Shown here piece after piece: positions 18,417-26,893 of a DNA stretch of 64,000 nt. Location: the NCBI RefSeq assembly GCF_003591035.1, contig NZ_QYUO01000001.1, positions 1,736,001 to 1,800,000 on the forward strand. Direction: 5' to 3'. The notes beneath the pieces are model-generated. The model searched no databases. It was not told where the DNA came from and saw only the letters and a list, made by a program, of their open reading frames with translations. This DNA comes from Noviherbaspirillum saxi (GTDB lineage Bacteria; Pseudomonadota; Gammaproteobacteria; Burkholderiales; Burkholderiaceae_D). The position numbers and the translations under genes were made by a program. How positions within the stretch are numbered: position 1 is the stretch's first letter; each line of letters opens with the position of its first letter.

Positions 18417-19331
18417 ATGAAGCCGATTCTGCTTGCGCTGCCTGGCAATGACCAATATGGCTTGCAGTTGGCGCAGGCAATGGAATGCGAGGCAGGGGAT
18501 CTGGAAAGCCGGCGATTCCCTGACGGCGAGTTTTATCTGCGCATATTGTCCGAGGTCAAAAATCGAGACGTGGCTCTGCTATGCACGATGAACAATCCGG
18601 ACGAAAAGCTTGTGCAGATACATCTGGCCGCGGGTATCGCACGCGATCTTGGCGCGCACAGTGTTGGACTGATCGCACCATATCTTGCTTACATGCGACA
18701 GGATTCGTGCTTCAAGCCGGGTGAGGGAAAAACTTCCGGCCATATTGCACGGATGATTTCCGCTTGCTGTGACTGGCTGGTGACCGTCGATCCGCATCTT
18801 CATCGGCATCACAGCCTTGACGAGATTTACACCATCCCAACGAAAGTCGTTCAATCCGCACCCGCTGTCGCGGAATGGATAAGCAAGCATGTATCGCGAC
18901 CCGTCATCGTCGGCCCCGATGCGGAAAGCGAGCAGTGGGCATCGAAGGTTGCTGCGGCAATAGGCTGTCCACAGGCGATTTTGCAAAAGACGCGCTACGG
19001 CGATCGTGAAGTCGAAGTATCCGTGCCCGATACCTCGGACTGGAGCGGATGCACTCCAGTCGTTGTCGACGACATTGCATCGAGCGGGCGAACCATGCTG
19101 GCAGCGGTCATGCACCTCAATCGTGCGGGCATGCTGCCCCCGGTGTGCATAGCCGTGCACCCGGTCTTTGCCGGCGATGCCTGCAAGGAGCTTGCCGAAG
19201 CCGGCGTTGGCCGTCTTGCAAGCTGCAACACGATCATGCATCACAGCAATGAGATCGATCTCACCCGTCCAATCGCGAACGCCAGCTTAGCGATGATAAC
19301 GAATGTTTCCACACCCTTGGCACATTACTAA
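18417..19331 (+). CDS. Ribose-phosphate pyrophosphokinase family protein (Prs-like paralogue)
   Basis: The 304-residue protein belongs to the PRPP synthetase family, which makes 5-phosphoribosyl-1-pyrophosphate from ribose-5-phosphate and ATP. It has the N-terminal ESRRFPDGEFYLRI segment, a histidine-containing VTVDPHLHRHHSL loop and a PRPP-binding VVVDDIASSGRTM motif with Ser in place of the common Thr. It is divergent from housekeeping Prs and slightly shorter, so it is probably a paralogue with a special role. AAGGG precedes the ATG. No phosphorylase gene, sometimes found beside such paralogues, is nearby. Confidence 0.8.
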   Translation: MKPILLALPGNDQYGLQLAQAMECEAGDLESRRFPDGEFYLRILSEVKNRDVALLCTMNNPDEKLVQIHLAAGIARDLGAHSVGLIAPYLAYMRQDSCFKPGEGKTSGHIARMISACCDWLVTVDPHLHRHHSLDEIYTIPTKVVQSAPAVAEWISKHVSRPVIVGPDAESEQWASKVAAAIGCPQAILQKTRYGDREVEVSVPDTSDWSGCTPVVVDDIASSGRTMLAAVMHLNRAGMLPPVCIAVHPVFAGDACKELAEAGVGRLASCNTIMHHSNEIDLTRPIANASLAMITNVSTPLAHY

Positions 19332-19671
19332 TTCTTCTAAGCGGAGGGTTAAAGATCGCTACTGCATCGACGCCACGTCCTGCCCGCTACATGCTACATA
19401 TTTCCATACTTGACAGCGTCTGGCATTCTCGATGCAATAGACTCAATAATGATTAACGGAAATCTTTGCCTTGGAACAGAGCTTGCATATGGTTCACTGG
19501 CAAAGAGCAGAGGGTACCGCCTTGCGCGGGGTTGGAAGGCTGTGCCAACTCATTCATATTTTTGTAAAGGACGATGCCCATTGTAGTTTTTGCATTCAGG
19601 CGATATTTAGCGAGAAGCTGATAACGCGCTCCGTCTTTGCAATGCATAACTGGAGAACCGGGAGTTCAGAC
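19332..19671. other. Intergenic region upstream of the Lon-type AAA gene
   Basis: The 340 bases contain one promoter candidate (19410-19438) and no gene that I can support. In-frame ATGs at 19471 and 19642 could extend the downstream AAA protein but lack good ribosome-binding sites. Confidence 0.4.
19410..19438 (+). promoter_or_regulatory. Sigma-70-like promoter candidate
   Basis: A consensus TTGACA (19410-19415) is followed after 17 bases by TGCAAT (19433-19438). It would give a leader of about 230 bases before the AAA gene at 19672. Confidence 0.4.
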
Positions 19672-20625
19672 ATGACGATTACACTTGCACGCTCTCATCC
19701 GATCTATAGCATGAAGGAAGTCGAGTCCGCGCAGGAAAAGGCGCGCGCACTAAAATCGCCGGAACTCGAAGCCTTTTATGAAAACATGCTTGAGTTAGGG
19801 GCAGAACGCTTCGTCACGACGCCTTCTTCGACCAGTGCACTCGAGCCGCTGTATGACGATTGTCCGAACTTCGGCGAAGTACTCGACGACCTGAAACGCT
19901 ATCTTGGCCTCGCCATTGCAGGCGGAGCCAGCTTCAATGTCATGCCGGTGCTGCTGCTTGGCGACCCCGGCGTAGGAAAGACGCATTTCGGCAAGAAACT
20001 TGCAACCGTCCTCGGCACCGAATTCGAGTTCATCAGCATGAATGCCTTGTCCGCCGGTTTTGTCATTACCGGCAGTTCGTCGACATGGAGGGGAGCGAAG
20101 TGCGGCAAGGTTGCGGAGCGCCTGGTGCGCGGCAAATTTGCAAACCCTGTGGTATTGCTGGATGAAGTGGAAAAAGCAACCGGTTCCACGCAATCCGATC
20201 CCATGGCAGCCCTGTACCAATTGCTTGAGCCGGAAACCTCACGCGCATTTCATGATGAATTCATCGATGTGGATCTCGATGCGAGCCAGGTATTCTGGGT
20301 ATTGACCGCAAACAGCCTCGATGGCATTCCGGAGGCGCTGTTGTCGCGCATGGCGGTATACGAAGTGCCATCGCCCACACCTGATCAGGCCGCCGGCATC
20401 GCACGTCGCGTCTATGTCGGTCTGCTGCGTGAACTGCGGCTGCAACAGGTGGACGAAGCCTTGCCGGACAATGTGCTCGCCAAGCTTTCCGAAATCTCTC
20501 CGCGCGAAATGCGCAAGGCCTTACTGGATGGCCTGGGTTATGCGGTGGCGGCGGGACGTACGGCGCTGATTCCGGAAGATGTGCATGTCAAGACGGACAT
20601 GGGCAAACGCAAGATCGGGTTCTGA
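19672..20625 (+). CDS. Lon-type AAA ATPase without protease domain
   Basis: The 317-residue protein is a single AAA+ module. It has Walker A LLGDPGVGKTHFGK near residue 103, Walker B VVLLDEVEK, a sensor segment VFWVLTANSLDGIPEALLSRM and a C-terminal lid with SPREMRKALLDGL. It resembles the ATPase module of Lon, but there is no substrate-binding N-domain and no Ser-Lys protease domain, so by itself it would remodel rather than degrade. The ATG at 19672 follows GGAG (19661-19664). It is followed 35 bases later by a BamE-like gene; the functional link is unknown. Confidence 0.82.
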   Translation: MTITLARSHPIYSMKEVESAQEKARALKSPELEAFYENMLELGAERFVTTPSSTSALEPLYDDCPNFGEVLDDLKRYLGLAIAGGASFNVMPVLLLGDPGVGKTHFGKKLATVLGTEFEFISMNALSAGFVITGSSSTWRGAKCGKVAERLVRGKFANPVVLLDEVEKATGSTQSDPMAALYQLLEPETSRAFHDEFIDVDLDASQVFWVLTANSLDGIPEALLSRMAVYEVPSPTPDQAAGIARRVYVGLLRELRLQQVDEALPDNVLAKLSEISPREMRKALLDGLGYAVAAGRTALIPEDVHVKTDMGKRKIGF

Positions 20626-20660
20626 GGTTCCTCTGACGCGTATAACGATTTAGGAGCGGC

Positions 20661-21164
20661 ATGAATACATTGTTTGGCGGGATCGTGCTGGCACTTGGCG
20701 CGTTATTGAAGTTCGGGTGCGACCGGCAGGGCAATCCGATTCAGGAATTCGGACTCGACAAGCTTGCAAAGGGCGTGTCTTCCGAGGCCGATGTGCGCAT
20801 GGTGATGGGCCAACCCGACACCGTATGGGAAGAAGAAGATGGCAGCCGCGCGCTCCAATATCCTAAAGGACCGGAGGGCGTGCGAACGTGGGAATTCATC
20901 ATCGACAAGAGCGGTAAACTGAAGGATTATCGCCAGCTGCTTTCGCCGGAAACCTTTGCCCGCATCAAACCCGGCATGTCTCGCGACGAAGTACGCCGCG
21001 TGCTGGGGAAACCACGGACCGTCCAGCAGTACAAGTTGAAGAATGAAGAAGCCTGGGACTGGCGCTACCTCGAGGGAACGACGGAGCGCTTCTTCAATGT
21101 GCATTTCGACATGTCCACCGGCAAGGTCACGCAAACGTCCAGCATGGATGCACTCAATCATTGA
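20661..21164 (+). CDS. BamE/SmpA-OmlA-like envelope protein
   Basis: The 167-residue protein has an N-terminal hydrophobic segment (about 3-17) ending in LLKFGC, which could be a signal anchor or a weak lipobox with Lys where Leu/Val is usual. Two consecutive half-repeats follow, each of the SmpA/OmlA type: KGVSSEADVRMVMGQPDTVWEE and KPGMSRDEVRRVLGKPRTVQQY. This suggests a duplicated BamE-like fold in the periplasm, but it is not the canonical BamE of the outer-membrane assembly machine. It starts 35 bases after the AAA ATPase gene and may be cotranscribed with it. Confidence 0.7.
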   Translation: MNTLFGGIVLALGALLKFGCDRQGNPIQEFGLDKLAKGVSSEADVRMVMGQPDTVWEEEDGSRALQYPKGPEGVRTWEFIIDKSGKLKDYRQLLSPETFARIKPGMSRDEVRRVLGKPRTVQQYKLKNEEAWDWRYLEGTTERFFNVHFDMSTGKVTQTSSMDALNH

Positions 21165-21318
21165 GCGAGATTGTTGCTTTCCTCGATTTACCCATCTTTA
21201 CGAAACCGAAATACTCCCGAGCAGTCCTATTATTAGCAGCCGCGCAATATGTTGCCGAAGCGGCTCATGCAAATATGCAAGCTCATGATAGATAAACGGT
21301 TTCTCCAAGGAGGTAATG

Positions 21319-21639
21319 ATGAAGAAAGCATCACTAGCATTGCTGGTTTCCATGTTGTCGATTTCCGGAGCGGCGCTGGCGCAATCACCATCCACCGAAA
21401 TTCGTGAAAGCACCGATCCGGCCAGGGTTGCCGAAGTCGAGCAACGCGCCGCCGATATTCAGGCGCGCCAGCAAGCGGCTTCATCGAGCCAGGATATGAG
21501 TTCAGGCTCCGGCGACACCGGCAAGAAGCATTCTCGCAGCGGACACGGCAAGAAACCTCACTCGAAAGACCATTCGCGGTCCGGCGGTCACACAGGCAGT
21601 TCGTCCGGTGCAGGCGCAGAGGTATCCGGCAGCAAGTAA
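21319..21639 (+). CDS. Small secreted His/Ser/Lys-rich protein
   Basis: The product is about 106 residues with a clear signal peptide (hydrophobic core ASLALLVSMLSISGAA, cleavage after ALA). A short charged helix-prone stretch follows, then a low-complexity tail rich in Ser, Gly, Lys and His. The tail could bind metal or polyanions, but I recognise no family. AAGGAGG (21307-21313) gives a 5-base spacer to the ATG at 21319; the ATG at 21316 is too close. A hairpin follows at 21671. Confidence 0.7.
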   Translation: MKKASLALLVSMLSISGAALAQSPSTEIRESTDPARVAEVEQRAADIQARQQAASSSQDMSSGSGDTGKKHSRSGHGKKPHSKDHSRSGGHTGSSSGAGAEVSGSK

Positions 21640-21670
21640 AGCTTGTTTGTTGTAGCAGTTGGAAGCATTC

Positions 21671-21701
21671 GGTGGTGTAAAGCCTAGATCTTTACGCCAC
21701 C
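21671..21701. terminator. Hairpin between convergent genes
   Basis: GGTGGTGTAAAG (21671-21682) pairs with CTTTACGCCACC (21690-21701) with one G-U pair and a 7-base loop. It lies between the small secreted protein gene and the convergent hydrolase gene. Confidence 0.6.
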
Positions 21702-21718
21702 ATGCGCCTTAGTGTGTC

Positions 21719-22807
21719 TTAGTGCGTGGTTCCATCAACCTTCACCGCCCATTGCAATATTTCAGGCCATATCCTCCGGTGCGCGCTTTCACCGACAAGT
21801 GCGCCCACATGCGCCAGCGTGACGCCCGTATCGCCATCGTAGGTAAGCAGCCGTTTGGTAGCGCTTGATGTTGCCTTCACAAAACCTGTCATGGCGGCAG
21901 GAGGAATAATCCTGCTGCGAGGATCGTACACAGCCAGAACAGGCGCTACGATGCTGATCGGGCTGACCGCTCGACCGGCAATGACGAGTGAGCCTTGCAT
22001 AAACGCATCGCCGCGATATAACTGATCAACGACATCTTGGAACAGGGCGGGGGACATCGATGCTTCATCCAGCATCCAGCGCTGGACCCGAAAATGACTG
22101 CGCATGCTGACAGGGGAATCTAGCGATGCCATCAGATCGGCATATGGCTCTGATCCAAAGGTCGATGGAGATGCCATCACGCTCGCCAGATTGAGCAGGG
22201 AACCGGGAACACGACCAAAGATGCTTGTCACCTGACTGGCTTTCGGCCCGAACGCGACCAGCGGACCGAAGGCACCCTGGTCCTTGGGGAAATGTAATGG
22301 CGCTTCGATCAACACCAGGCTCGCCACATATTCCGGGCGCAGCGCCGTATAGATCGCAGCCAGGATGCCTCCCAATGAATGACTGAACAGCGAAATCCTC
22401 GGAAACGAACCATTGGCGTGCTGCTTGCGAATAACGGCGACACACTGATCCAGCAACTCGAATGCGTACTGTTCAAGGCCGAAAGATGCTTCCTCCGCTC
22501 CCGGCTCGGTCCACTCGACCAGATATACCTGCAGTCCGGCATCGATCGCCCGTTGCACGACGCTGCATTCGGGCGCCAGATCCCAGATGTAGTGGCGCTT
22601 GATCGGAGCGGGTACGATCAGTGCAACATGCTCTGATGTACCGTTGCCACGATAGTGCCGCAAGCGAAATCCGGGGGCGGTGAGCACGATATCCGAAGCG
22701 GTTTCAACCGGGGCATAGCCCATCTGTTCCATCGCCACGCCACGCCGCTTGCGTGCATGGTCCATCGATTCGAACCACCACTGCAATCCCGACGACATTG
22801 TTTGCAT
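21719..22807 (-). CDS. PhaC-like alpha/beta hydrolase with serine nucleophile
   Basis: The 362-residue protein has an alpha/beta hydrolase core with nucleophile elbow SHSLGG near residue 145. The last 40 residues, with a catalytic histidine in LAHVGALVGESAHRRIWPEI, closely resemble the C-terminus of polyhydroxyalkanoate synthases. PHA synthases use Cys in the lipase-like box, while here it is Ser, which points to hydrolysis or acyl transfer rather than polymerisation. No signal peptide is seen. GGAGG precedes the ATG at 22807. Candidate roles are an intracellular PHA or ester hydrolase. Confidence 0.72.
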   Translation of the reverse strand: MQTMSSGLQWWFESMDHARKRRGVAMEQMGYAPVETASDIVLTAPGFRLRHYRGNGTSEHVALIVPAPIKRHYIWDLAPECSVVQRAIDAGLQVYLVEWTEPGAEEASFGLEQYAFELLDQCVAVIRKQHANGSFPRISLFSHSLGGILAAIYTALRPEYVASLVLIEAPLHFPKDQGAFGPLVAFGPKASQVTSIFGRVPGSLLNLASVMASPSTFGSEPYADLMASLDSPVSMRSHFRVQRWMLDEASMSPALFQDVVDQLYRGDAFMQGSLVIAGRAVSPISIVAPVLAVYDPRSRIIPPAAMTGFVKATSSATKRLLTYDGDTGVTLAHVGALVGESAHRRIWPEILQWAVKVDGTTH

Positions 22808-22924
22808 GTATTTCCTCCGGTCAGCTCATTGTGCTTCGGCACATGCCGTATCGGATTGGTCATTCATCACTTAGGAACGTTCCTTGGCAGCTTGTTGAAA
22901 AACGACAGCCAGGCTGAAACGGCG

Positions 22925-25900
22925 CTAATCAAATGCAATGTTATAGAACAGGGATACCGCGCTACGTGCACCAGCTTCCGCTTCGACCGACAGCCTGGGT
23001 GTCAACGTATACCGCAGCTGCACCACGCTGCCCGCGTTTTCCAATCCTTGCTGATAGCTCAGGTATAGCCGCGAAGAAATCTGTTTTCCGAGCGTGACGA
23101 TACGCTGCTGCAACGTATCGTCGCTCGTGCCGACGCTGAAGGTGTCCAGGCCGAAAGCGCTCGCAATACGCGACTGAAGTCCGGCCTGAGCGCCTTTCGA
23201 CAGCAACGCGGCCGCAGCACTTTGCAAGGTGCCGGCATCGCCCGGGTTGGCCGTAGCCAATCCACGTCCGAGCACCAGCCACGACAATTTCTCCGCATCG
23301 GCCACACTGGGTTCGGAGACTAGCGATACGCGCGGGGCAAGAACGGTGCCGCGAACCGATACGCCGGCCTCGACTTCCTGTCCGCGTCGCATCGCAAGAA
23401 TGTCGAGTGCCGGGTTATTGAGCGGACCGGTAAAGCGGATCAGTCCCTGTTCGATTTTCAGTTCACGTCCGTAGGCGCTGAACGTTCCCTTGTAGATGCT
23501 CAGCGTGCCCTGCGCCTGCAGCGTCCCGGCAGGATCGCTGAGAATGCGCAGCTTGCCGACCAGCGTGCCATCGATGCCCCGGCCCTTGAGCTTAATGCCA
23601 TCCCCAAGCCCGATACTCAAGTCAACTGCCGCGCCGGTCTTTTGCCCGCTTTTCTTTTCTTGTCCCACGATGACGACATCGCTCGACAGCTCTGGCTTGT
23701 CCGCGCTGCCCAGATCGATGAAGCCGGAATCCACCGTGAATGCACCGGTTACGGAAGGACGTTTATCTGCTACCGCTATGCGGCTGTCGCCGCTGATGAT
23801 GACACGGCGGTCGGCGCGGCTGAGGAGCGCGAATCTTTCCGCGCGCAAGGCGAGCAGGGCGCTGATATTGCCATCCTTCAGGTCGATGGGTCCGGTTACC
23901 GTGACGTTGCCTTCAGCGCCTTCAAAACGCAATGCATTGATCACCAGACGCTCGCCTTGAAATTCGCTTTTCAGCACACCCTGGCGCAGGTCGATGCCCA
24001 GATCGGCCATGGCGATGCGCAAGCCGTCTCCATTGATACTGCCTGCAAGCCTGGGCGTGCCTATGCTGCCTTCGATCGCGATCTCGCTTTGCAGGCGACC
24101 GGCGATGCTCGCGGTCGGCGCGATCAGCGGACCGGTCCAGGCGAGAGAAGGCACATCAATACGGATATTGCCGCTCACCGGCGCGTCCTGCTCGAATGAC
24201 AGGCGCTGCGCACCGCTGCCGGCGCGTGTCGTTACCCTGGCGTCGATGTTGCCGAGCTGGCGCCCCTCGGCCTGAATCTGCAACGCAAGCCGTCCCTCGT
24301 CGGCGGACAGGCTCGCGTTCAGGCTGCGCAAGCCGAGTGTGACTGAGGTGCCGCCCAATACGGTAGCGTCTCCGCTATCGCGCCGCAAATTGGCCGAGCC
24401 GGAGAGGGTGTCCGCGACCTGCAGATTCCAGTCGCCGCTGAACTGCAGGTCGGTGCGAAGCGGAGGCGCCGGTTCCAGCAGACGCAGGATCTGGCTGAGC
24501 TGTATTTTCTCCAGCCGCCCGCGTGTACGCATGCCGCCGGCGTCACGAGCAAACTGTTCGACCGCGATGCGCCCCCTATCGGCATCGATAACCAATCCGT
24601 CCACCTGCGTTTGATCGGCTGACAGCATCAGCCTTGCCGGGCCGGCAAGGCGAGCATTGAATCGGCCGCTGCCATTCAATGCAGTAATGCTTCCTGTCCA
24701 GCGCGGATCGGATTCGGGCTGGCTCAGCGTGCCGCTGGCAGCGCCATACCAGTTCTGTCCGGGCTCTGCGATCGTAGCGTCGATCCGATGCTGCCCCGTC
24801 GTGCCGTTGGCCGTGAGGTTGAACCGATTGGCGCGATAGGCGCCGGATTCCATGCCTTCGCCTCGCACTAGCAGCTGAAGCGGTGCATCAGGCTTAGGCG
24901 CAAATCGCGCTTGCAAGGTCAGGTCTCTTACCCGATTGACGTTTTGCCGCACGCCGCTGGCGCGTATGTCGGCATTGATGGTCTCCAGGATGAAAGCGCG
25001 AGTGCGGTCGAGGCTCAATTCGACCTGGCCTTGCACGGAGTCCAGTTCCACCGCACCGGGCGCGCGGACTTTGCCTGCGCTCCATTCGGCCTGTACGCGC
25101 GGCCGCATGAAACTTCCCTTTACCGTGCCGCGGGCGCGTGCAACGCCGGCGAATGCCGGGCCAAGTTGCGCGAGTCGCTGCGCATCGAGCGAAAACGCGA
25201 GTTGCGAATCGCCCTCGGAGAGCTTGCCTTCGGCGCTCAGACGGTTGTCGCCGGATGCAAGCAGGAATTTCGGCACATCCAACACTTCGCCATGCAAGCT
25301 GACTTTCCCGTCACCGCGCAGCGCCTGGCCGGCAAGCCGGCTGTCGATGATGGAGAACGACAAGTCCGCTTCGAGTTCAGGCTGACGCCGCCCTTCGACA
25401 GCGAAGCGCGCATTGAGCAGCAGTTCCGGCACCTGCGCAAACTCGCCCAGATCCTGCAGCCGGAAACGATCTATCCGTCCCTCGGCGCGGAAGCCCTGGC
25501 TGTCCGCCATGCCAAGCATGCCTGAAAGGGTGGCACTGCCGGCACCGACGCGCAACTCGGCGCGGTCTAACGACAATGTATTGTCGGCGAGTACGCCATG
25601 CGCATCCAGTGTCAGTCTCTGCCGCTTCAGCGGTTCGTTCAGCTTGACGGTAAATTCCTGCCTGCCCGCATCCTGCTGCAGCGCGACGGTTCCTGCCAGC
25701 CGGGTAGAGCGGATGCGGCTGTCAAGCCTGCGCAGGTCCAGCGCTTCGGTACGCAAATTCAGACGCAGCTTGTCTGGCGCGTACGTACCGTCTCCAAGCA
25801 CTTCACCGGCGCTTGCCTTCGGACTGCCAAGCAGCGCGGCAATATGCTGGAATCGGAACTCGCCCGCCTCCTGGGTGAATGCCAGCTGCAGACTGGACAG

Positions 25901-26893
25901 CGGTATCTTCTTGTCATTGACCAGGCCTGGCTCGCGGTTGACGATGCGAAGTTCGCCTGCACCGTTGTCGTCGGACGCAAGTCGGATATCGAGACTGGAT
26001 TGCGGCAATTCCGGGGAGAGTGCGGACAGGTCAAGCGCTGACGCATTGAGCTGCGTCGCGCCGAGTGGCCGTTCCGAAAACGGCTGTAAATTCACGCGCC
26101 CACGGATCGGCGAACGATTGACCAGCAAGTCGATGTCAGCGGCAAGATCGGCCATCGAACCGGACAGCAACAGCTTTCCATCGGCACCTATCGTCCGGTC
26201 ATCAAGGACAGCCTTGCTGTTTGCGTGGAAGCTGCCCTTGAGGGCGTAGGGCATTTCCGTAGCCAATTCCGCGTCACCGCTGATGCGTGCGGTGGCCGTG
26301 CCTTTCTCCAGTGTCGGCATCAGCGTCAACTCGCGCAGCCGGAACTGATATTGGCTTCCATCGAAGGACAGGGCAAACCCGCTGGGACCAAGTCGAAGTA
26401 TCTCGGTTGAACTCGGAACGGTCGGGCCGCGACGGACAGTACCGCGATCGATCGCGACGGAGTCGAGCCGGACCTTTAACGGCAACGCAATCCGTGCAGG
26501 CATTTTCGCCGGTTCGTCCTTGCTCTCCCCGATCAGGGCGACATCGGCATGCGCAATATGCAGACGGGTAAGGTGGAAAGTCGATTTCAATAATGCACCC
26601 GGTTTCCAGTCCAGCGTCACTTCACGCAAGTTGATGTTTTGCCCAGGCTGGCTGATCGCAAGCTGCTCGATCCTAAGCGGCCCGACGAGACGGCCATGGA
26701 TGCCCTGCGTCTGCAAGGCACCGTCGGCAAGCGAAGCGGCAATCCGGAAGGCCGCGCGCGCACCGCTTTCGCTGGCCAAAAGCCATGCAAGAGCAAGCGC
26801 CGGCAACAATGCCAGGATCAGCAGCGTGACCGTAATCCGGCGCAGGCGGCGCCCGCTTCTCTCTACCTTTTTCACGGGTTCCTCAGAAGCCAT
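22925..26893 (-). CDS. tamB: Translocation and assembly module protein TamB
   Basis: The protein of about 1322 residues has one N-terminal membrane anchor (hydrophobic ITVTLLILALLPALALAWLL, about residues 20-40). A very long repetitive beta-rich region follows, then the conserved C-terminal TamB/DUF490 domain, including LKGRGIDGTLVGKLRI and TLSIYKGTFSAYGRELKIEQG. It ends in an outer-membrane-like Asn-Ile-Ala-Phe-Asp. TamB spans the periplasm, partners TamA, and is implicated in outer-membrane protein assembly and phospholipid transport. I place the start at 26893, inside the end of tamA (11-base overlap), because it gives a normal N-terminus. The in-frame ATG at 26938 is the alternative. Confidence 0.9.
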   Translation of the reverse strand: MASEEPVKKVERSGRRLRRITVTLLILALLPALALAWLLASESGARAAFRIAASLADGALQTQGIHGRLVGPLRIEQLAISQPGQNINLREVTLDWKPGALLKSTFHLTRLHIAHADVALIGESKDEPAKMPARIALPLKVRLDSVAIDRGTVRRGPTVPSSTEILRLGPSGFALSFDGSQYQFRLRELTLMPTLEKGTATARISGDAELATEMPYALKGSFHANSKAVLDDRTIGADGKLLLSGSMADLAADIDLLVNRSPIRGRVNLQPFSERPLGATQLNASALDLSALSPELPQSSLDIRLASDDNGAGELRIVNREPGLVNDKKIPLSSLQLAFTQEAGEFRFQHIAALLGSPKASAGEVLGDGTYAPDKLRLNLRTEALDLRRLDSRIRSTRLAGTVALQQDAGRQEFTVKLNEPLKRQRLTLDAHGVLADNTLSLDRAELRVGAGSATLSGMLGMADSQGFRAEGRIDRFRLQDLGEFAQVPELLLNARFAVEGRRQPELEADLSFSIIDSRLAGQALRGDGKVSLHGEVLDVPKFLLASGDNRLSAEGKLSEGDSQLAFSLDAQRLAQLGPAFAGVARARGTVKGSFMRPRVQAEWSAGKVRAPGAVELDSVQGQVELSLDRTRAFILETINADIRASGVRQNVNRVRDLTLQARFAPKPDAPLQLLVRGEGMESGAYRANRFNLTANGTTGQHRIDATIAEPGQNWYGAASGTLSQPESDPRWTGSITALNGSGRFNARLAGPARLMLSADQTQVDGLVIDADRGRIAVEQFARDAGGMRTRGRLEKIQLSQILRLLEPAPPLRTDLQFSGDWNLQVADTLSGSANLRRDSGDATVLGGTSVTLGLRSLNASLSADEGRLALQIQAEGRQLGNIDARVTTRAGSGAQRLSFEQDAPVSGNIRIDVPSLAWTGPLIAPTASIAGRLQSEIAIEGSIGTPRLAGSINGDGLRIAMADLGIDLRQGVLKSEFQGERLVINALRFEGAEGNVTVTGPIDLKDGNISALLALRAERFALLSRADRRVIISGDSRIAVADKRPSVTGAFTVDSGFIDLGSADKPELSSDVVIVGQEKKSGQKTGAAVDLSIGLGDGIKLKGRGIDGTLVGKLRILSDPAGTLQAQGTLSIYKGTFSAYGRELKIEQGLIRFTGPLNNPALDILAMRRGQEVEAGVSVRGTVLAPRVSLVSEPSVADAEKLSWLVLGRGLATANPGDAGTLQSAAAALLSKGAQAGLQSRIASAFGLDTFSVGTSDDTLQQRIVTLGKQISSRLYLSYQQGLENAGSVVQLRYTLTPRLSVEAEAGARSAVSLFYNIAFD

